A stretch of DNA of 9,206 bases, from positions 1-9,206 of the forward strand of contig JAFXOC010000011.1 in the NCBI GenBank assembly GCA_017529085.1, in the 5' to 3' direction. Positions 6,556 to 9,206 of the stretch are shown here, one piece after another. The notes under the pieces were generated by a model, which was not told the DNA's origin, did no database searches, and worked only from the letters and a program-made list of their open reading frames with translations. This DNA is from Selenomonadaceae bacterium. GTDB taxonomy: Bacteria; Bacillota; Negativicutes; Selenomonadales; Selenomonadaceae. Each line of letters begins with the position of its first letter. The first letter of the stretch is position 1. A program made the position numbers and the translations under genes.

Positions 6556-6586
6556 TGGCTCCCCGCCCCTTCGGGGCGGGGAGCCA
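6556..6586 (+). repeat. 14-bp GC-rich hairpin between DUF3793 and flavodoxin
   Basis: Positions 6556-6569 pair perfectly with 6573-6586 around a TTC triloop; the core is GGCTCCCCGCCCC and its complement. A weaker outer inverted repeat, TCTAAAAA (6537-6544) with TTTTTAGA (6604-6611), encloses it, and TTTAAT / ATTAAA (6551-6556, 6595-6600) also match. No T-run follows directly on the plus strand: the nearest T5 is 17 nt beyond the stem. A strong intrinsic terminator is therefore not supported. It may be a partial terminator, an mRNA-protecting structure, or a copy of a palindromic repeat like the other triloop hairpins in this window. Confidence 0.65.
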
Positions 6587-6633
6587 CCAGAGAAATTAAA
6601 TAGTTTTTAGAGGTTGCCATAAATTTAAAACAT

Positions 6634-6638
6634 GGAGG
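6634..6638 (+). promoter_or_regulatory. Shine-Dalgarno deciding the flavodoxin start
   Basis: GGAGG ends seven bases before the ATG at 6646 and only one base before the in-frame ATG at 6640. Normal spacing therefore selects 6646 as the true start. Confidence 0.8.
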
Positions 6639-6645
6639 AATGGAC

Positions 6646-7077
6646 ATGAGTAAAGTGGCGGTTGTGTATTGGAGCGGGACGGGTAACACGGAAGCGATGG
6701 CGAAAGCGATTGCGGACGGCGTTAAAGAAGCGGGCGCAGAAGAAGCCTTACTTGAAGTAAGTAATTTTTCCGCAGAAAGAATAGCCGATTATGACGGCGT
6801 TATCTTCGGTTGCCCCGCCATGGGTGCGGAAGAGCTGGAAGAAGACTCGTTTGAACCGATGTGGAAAGAAGCCGAAGGCAAAATTAAGGACGTTCCTGTG
6901 GCGCTTTTCGGTTCCTACGGCTGGGGCGGCGGCGAATGGATGAAAACTTGGGAAGAAAGAGCCAAAACAGCGGGCGCAAAGCTATTCGGCGATGGGCTTA
7001 TAATCGAAAATACCCCCGATGACAATGGTTTAGCAGATTGCAAAAAGTTTGGAAATGATTTTGCAAAGTCGATTTAA
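6646..7077 (+). CDS. Flavodoxin (short-chain)
   Basis: This 143-residue cytosolic protein binds FMN and carries single electrons, replacing ferredoxin in anaerobic metabolism when iron is limiting. The FMN phosphate loop is SGTGNT (residues 10-15), after the first strand VAVVYW. GCPAMGAEELEED (55-67) is the isoalloxazine-contacting loop, and FGSYGWGGGEW (88-98) is the second flavin loop, whose tryptophan 93 probably stacks on the ring. These motifs and the length closely resemble the Megasphaera elsdenii flavodoxin; the long-chain insertion is absent. The start at 6646 follows from ribosome-site spacing; 6640 would add two residues. It is the last gene before a bidirectional terminator and follows the DUF3793 gene. 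I see no convincing promoter of its own, so it is probably transcribed from 5887-5915. Confidence 0.95.
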   Translation: MSKVAVVYWSGTGNTEAMAKAIADGVKEAGAEEALLEVSNFSAERIADYDGVIFGCPAMGAEELEEDSFEPMWKEAEGKIKDVPVALFGSYGWGGGEWMKTWEERAKTAGAKLFGDGLIIENTPDDNGLADCKKFGNDFAKSI

Positions 7078-7093
7078 AGAATAGGACAAATAA

Positions 7094-7129
7094 ATAAAGC
7101 GGGAAAGACGTTCGTCTTTCCCGCTTTAT
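7094..7129. terminator. Bidirectional intrinsic terminator
   Basis: A 17-bp perfect stem pairs 7094-7110 with 7113-7129, with two bases between the arms (about four in practice). A GC-rich middle is flanked by A/T runs, so either strand gives a hairpin followed by a T-rich stretch. It sits 16 nt after the flavodoxin stop and 16 nt after the dctM stop on the opposite strand, and so serves two converging genes. Confidence 0.9.
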
Positions 7130-7145
7130 ATTTAAACGAGATTTT

Positions 7146-8456
7146 TTACTTCACATATCCCATAAGACCCGGCAACCACAAGGAGAGCGCGGGGATATAG
7201 GTAACAAGCAAAAGTACCACGATTATCGCGACAAAATACGGCATCAGCCATTTTACCACGGATTCAAGCTGTACTCCGCCGACTTTAACACCAACGAATA
7301 GAGTTGTGCCGACAGGCGGCGTTATCGTACCGATACAGAGGTTCAGTATCATGAAGATACCAAAGTGAATCGGATCGACTCCTAGAGCCGTGCAAACGGG
7401 GAGGAAAATCGGCGTAAAGATAAGGCAGGCGGGAGTCATATCCATAAACGTGCCGACAACTAAGAGAAGCACGTTTATGATAAGCATAATGGCGATGGTG
7501 GATTCGGTAATGCCCAAAAGTCCGTCGGATACGGCTTTAGGAATACCCGTGAACGCCATAATCCAGCTCATTATGCTCGACGTACCGATAAGGAAGATGA
7601 TAATGCCCGTCATTTCCGCGCTTTCTTGCAGAATACGAGGCAAATCTCCCCAAGTGATGGATTTGTAGTAGTAAAGGGATAGTAGCAAACTATACACAAC
7701 GGCGACGACGGAACCTTCCGTTGCGGTAAAGATACCCGTTATAATACCGCCGATAACGATAACGATAAGAAGAAGGCAAGGAATAGCCTCTAAAACAATC
7801 TTAGTGGCTTCGCTCATGCTGAAAGTGGTTTTGCTGGTGTACCCATACTTTTTCGCCATGAAGTAAGCGACCATCATACAGGCAAGACCCCACAAAATGC
7901 CGGGGATATAACCCGCCATAAAGAGCGCCGCGACGCTGGTGCCGCCTGACACAAGCGAATAGGTAATCATGATGTTGCTTGGGGGAATGAGAAGACCGGT
8001 AGGCGCCGTTGCGATATTCGTCGCCGCGGAGAAATTGGGATCGTAACCGTCTTTTTTCTCAACGGGACCTATCATGGAACCCATAGCGGAAGCCGCCGCA
8101 GTACCGGAACCCGAGATAGAACCAAAGAGCATATTTGCGACAACGTTGGTTTGAGCCAAAGCGCCGGGAGTTCTGCCGGTGACGAGTTTTGCAAGATTGA
8201 TGAGACGTTCCGCGATGCCGCCTCTGTTCATAATGCTGCCCGCTAAGATAAAGAAGGGAATAGCCAAAAGGGAGAATATGGAAATACCCGAAAACACGCG
8301 CTGAGCGCCGGTTAAAACCGCCGCGTCAAAGGCGAGCGTCGGAAGTATCGCCGCTATGGATGAAACCGCAAGGGCGATCGCTATAGGCATGCCGATGGCA
8401 AGCAAGAACAAAAGGGTAACTAATATAATAAGACCCGAAAATACAGCTATACTCAT
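7146..8456 (-). CDS. dctM: TRAP transporter large permease (DctM type)
   Basis: This 436-residue, very hydrophobic inner-membrane protein is the large subunit of a tripartite ATP-independent periplasmic transporter. It forms the ion-coupled pathway for an organic acid or similar solute, with about a dozen membrane segments spread over the whole length. Family landmarks are GSISGSGTA (112-120) and IPPSNIMITYSLVSGGTS (157-174), with TATEGSVVAVVYSL and IGTITPPVGTTLFVG further on. Length is typical. The start is ATG at 8456, 9 nt after the dctQ stop, with GAGGTGAT just upstream, an excellent match to the 16S tail. It ends the dctP-dctQ-dctM unit and shares the terminator at 7094-7129. The gene symbol denotes family; the substrate cannot be assigned. 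Confidence 0.95.
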   Translation of the reverse strand: MSIAVFSGLIILVTLLFLLAIGMPIAIALAVSSIAAILPTLAFDAAVLTGAQRVFSGISIFSLLAIPFFILAGSIMNRGGIAERLINLAKLVTGRTPGALAQTNVVANMLFGSISGSGTAAASAMGSMIGPVEKKDGYDPNFSAATNIATAPTGLLIPPSNIMITYSLVSGGTSVAALFMAGYIPGILWGLACMMVAYFMAKKYGYTSKTTFSMSEATKIVLEAIPCLLLIVIVIGGIITGIFTATEGSVVAVVYSLLLSLYYYKSITWGDLPRILQESAEMTGIIIFLIGTSSIMSWIMAFTGIPKAVSDGLLGITESTIAIMLIINVLLLVVGTFMDMTPACLIFTPIFLPVCTALGVDPIHFGIFMILNLCIGTITPPVGTTLFVGVKVGGVQLESVVKWLMPYFVAIIVVLLLVTYIPALSLWLPGLMGYVK

Positions 8457-8465
8457 CTCATCACC

Positions 8466-8966
8466 TCATTCCTTCGCTTCGCGCATTTTGCGCCTGTCAA
8501 CGCCGTTCATAATATCTATGATGTTTAAAACGCCGTAGATACAAATGAGCGCGCCGGTGATGGGAACCACCGTATAGACAGTACCCATGGATATACCGAG
8601 GGACGCCGTTTTCTGACTCATGGTGAGCGCCATAATGGTCATGCCGCCGTAGAAAAACACGATAGCGGAAACTATAACGGTCAAGCACTCAATACCCGCA
8701 TCCAAAAGTTTCTTCGGGGTGCCGGTGAGTTTATCCGCCAAAAACGCCACTCTCATGTGATCGCGTTTACCAAAAACGTAAGCGGAGACGAGAAGCGACA
8801 TCCATGTGAAAGCGTAAGTCAAAAGCTCCTCGGAAATGGTACTGGGGCTGTTAAAGACGTAACGGGTGACAATCTGATATGTGCCTATAACCACCATTGC
8901 GGCGAAGATAAAGCAACAAACGGCGGAGAGCACCTTGTCTATGGTGTTTCTAATTGTTTCCAGCAT
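8466..8966 (-). CDS. dctQ: TRAP transporter small permease (DctQ type)
   Basis: This 166-residue membrane protein is the small subunit that supports the large permease. Four membrane segments are predicted at about 12-34, 48-66, 88-115 and 127-151. The family signature QIVTRYVFNSPSTISEELLTYAFTWMSLL spans residues 31-59, with the conserved R35 and E46-E47, followed by GKRDHMRV (66-73). The C-terminus is short and charged. The ATG at 8966 directly follows the dctP stop (TAA then ATG, no spacer), so its ribosome site, a GGGGG run about nine bases upstream, lies inside the dctP coding end. Translation is probably coupled. Length and arrangement are normal for the family. Confidence 0.93.
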   Translation of the reverse strand: MLETIRNTIDKVLSAVCCFIFAAMVVIGTYQIVTRYVFNSPSTISEELLTYAFTWMSLLVSAYVFGKRDHMRVAFLADKLTGTPKKLLDAGIECLTVIVSAIVFFYGGMTIMALTMSQKTASLGISMGTVYTVVPITGALICIYGVLNIIDIMNGVDRRKMREAKE

Positions 8967-9206
8967 TTACTTCGCCCCCTTTTTCTCTTTTTCTACTTTT
9001 TCATTGACTTTTTGGATATAGTCATAATATTCCTTGATTGAAGGATTGTTCTTTACAATCTCATCCTGCAAGGGGAGCATTTTTTCTCTGAACTTGGACA
9101 TATCCACGTTGAGGAACGTGACTTTCTGTTGTTCGATAGCGTATTTCTTAGCCTCTTCAACCTGTTTTTCCCACTCTTTAAGCTCCACTTCCGTGGAATA
9201 TTTAAA
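8967..9206 (-). CDS. dctP: TRAP substrate-binding protein (DctP type), C-terminus only
   Basis: Only the last 79 residues are present. The frame stays open to the window edge, so the true start lies beyond 9206, and a GTG at 9188 is an internal valine rather than a start. The segment VELKEWEKQVEEAKKYAIEQ followed by VTFLNVD and FREKMLPLQDEIVKNNPSIKEYYDYIQK matches the C-terminal helices of DctP-type extracytoplasmic binding proteins, which capture the solute outside the membrane and hand it to the permease. The tail is lysine- and glutamate-rich. Its order upstream of dctQ and dctM supports this strongly. The signal peptide and ligand-binding residues are outside the window, so the substrate is unknown. 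Confidence 0.85.
   Translation of the reverse strand, partial: FKYSTEVELKEWEKQVEEAKKYAIEQQKVTFLNVDMSKFREKMLPLQDEIVKNNPSIKEYYDYIQKVNEKVEKEKKGAK

Noticed and set aside
8967..9188. A complete small 73-residue protein starting at GTG 9188
   Set aside because: The frame remains open to the window edge and the sequence matches the C-terminus of a DctP-type binding protein, so it is a cut gene.

Overview
The window looks like chromosomal DNA of an anaerobic, moderately low-GC Bacillota. The evidence is strong AGGAGG-type ribosome sites, a perfect TTGACA-17-TATAAT promoter, a short-chain flavodoxin resembling that of Megasphaera elsdenii, a DUF3793 protein, the pheS-pheT-zapA gene order, and a PheS with the CxxC-x4-CxxC insert I recall from Bacillota. 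A Negativicutes- or Clostridia-like host is my guess, not a demonstrated placement. All genes appear intact except the substrate-binding protein cut by the right edge.

Layout. (a) 1-237 has no gene. It holds a GC-rich hairpin repeat and a striking homopurine/homopyrimidine array (157-233). (b) 238-5743, all on the minus strand, is a likely five-gene operon read right to left: pheS, pheT, zapA, a UPF0237 ACT-domain protein and a UPF0210/PFL-family protein. Gaps are short (8-18 nt), except for a 109-nt pheS-pheT spacer that carries three tandem perfect hairpins. (c) 5744-5965 is a divergent promoter region with a consensus sigma-70 promoter on the plus strand, overlapped by a Fur-box-like palindrome. 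(d) 5966-7077, plus strand, holds a DUF3793 protein and a flavodoxin separated by a 14-bp GC-rich hairpin. (e) A bidirectional terminator at 7094-7129 separates these from a minus-strand TRAP transporter operon (dctP C-terminus, dctQ, dctM) that enters from the right edge.

How the genes work together. pheST charge tRNA-Phe. zapA supports Z-ring assembly. The ACT/PFL pair has no firmly established role but is usually found together. The DUF3793-flavodoxin unit looks iron-regulated, which fits flavodoxin replacing ferredoxin when iron is scarce. The TRAP genes encode sodium- or proton-driven uptake of an organic acid or similar solute that cannot be named here. The least ordinary features are non-coding: the array at 157-233, whose three arms match perfectly for an intramolecular triplex, and the putative iron-responsive promoter in front of the DUF3793-flavodoxin pair.
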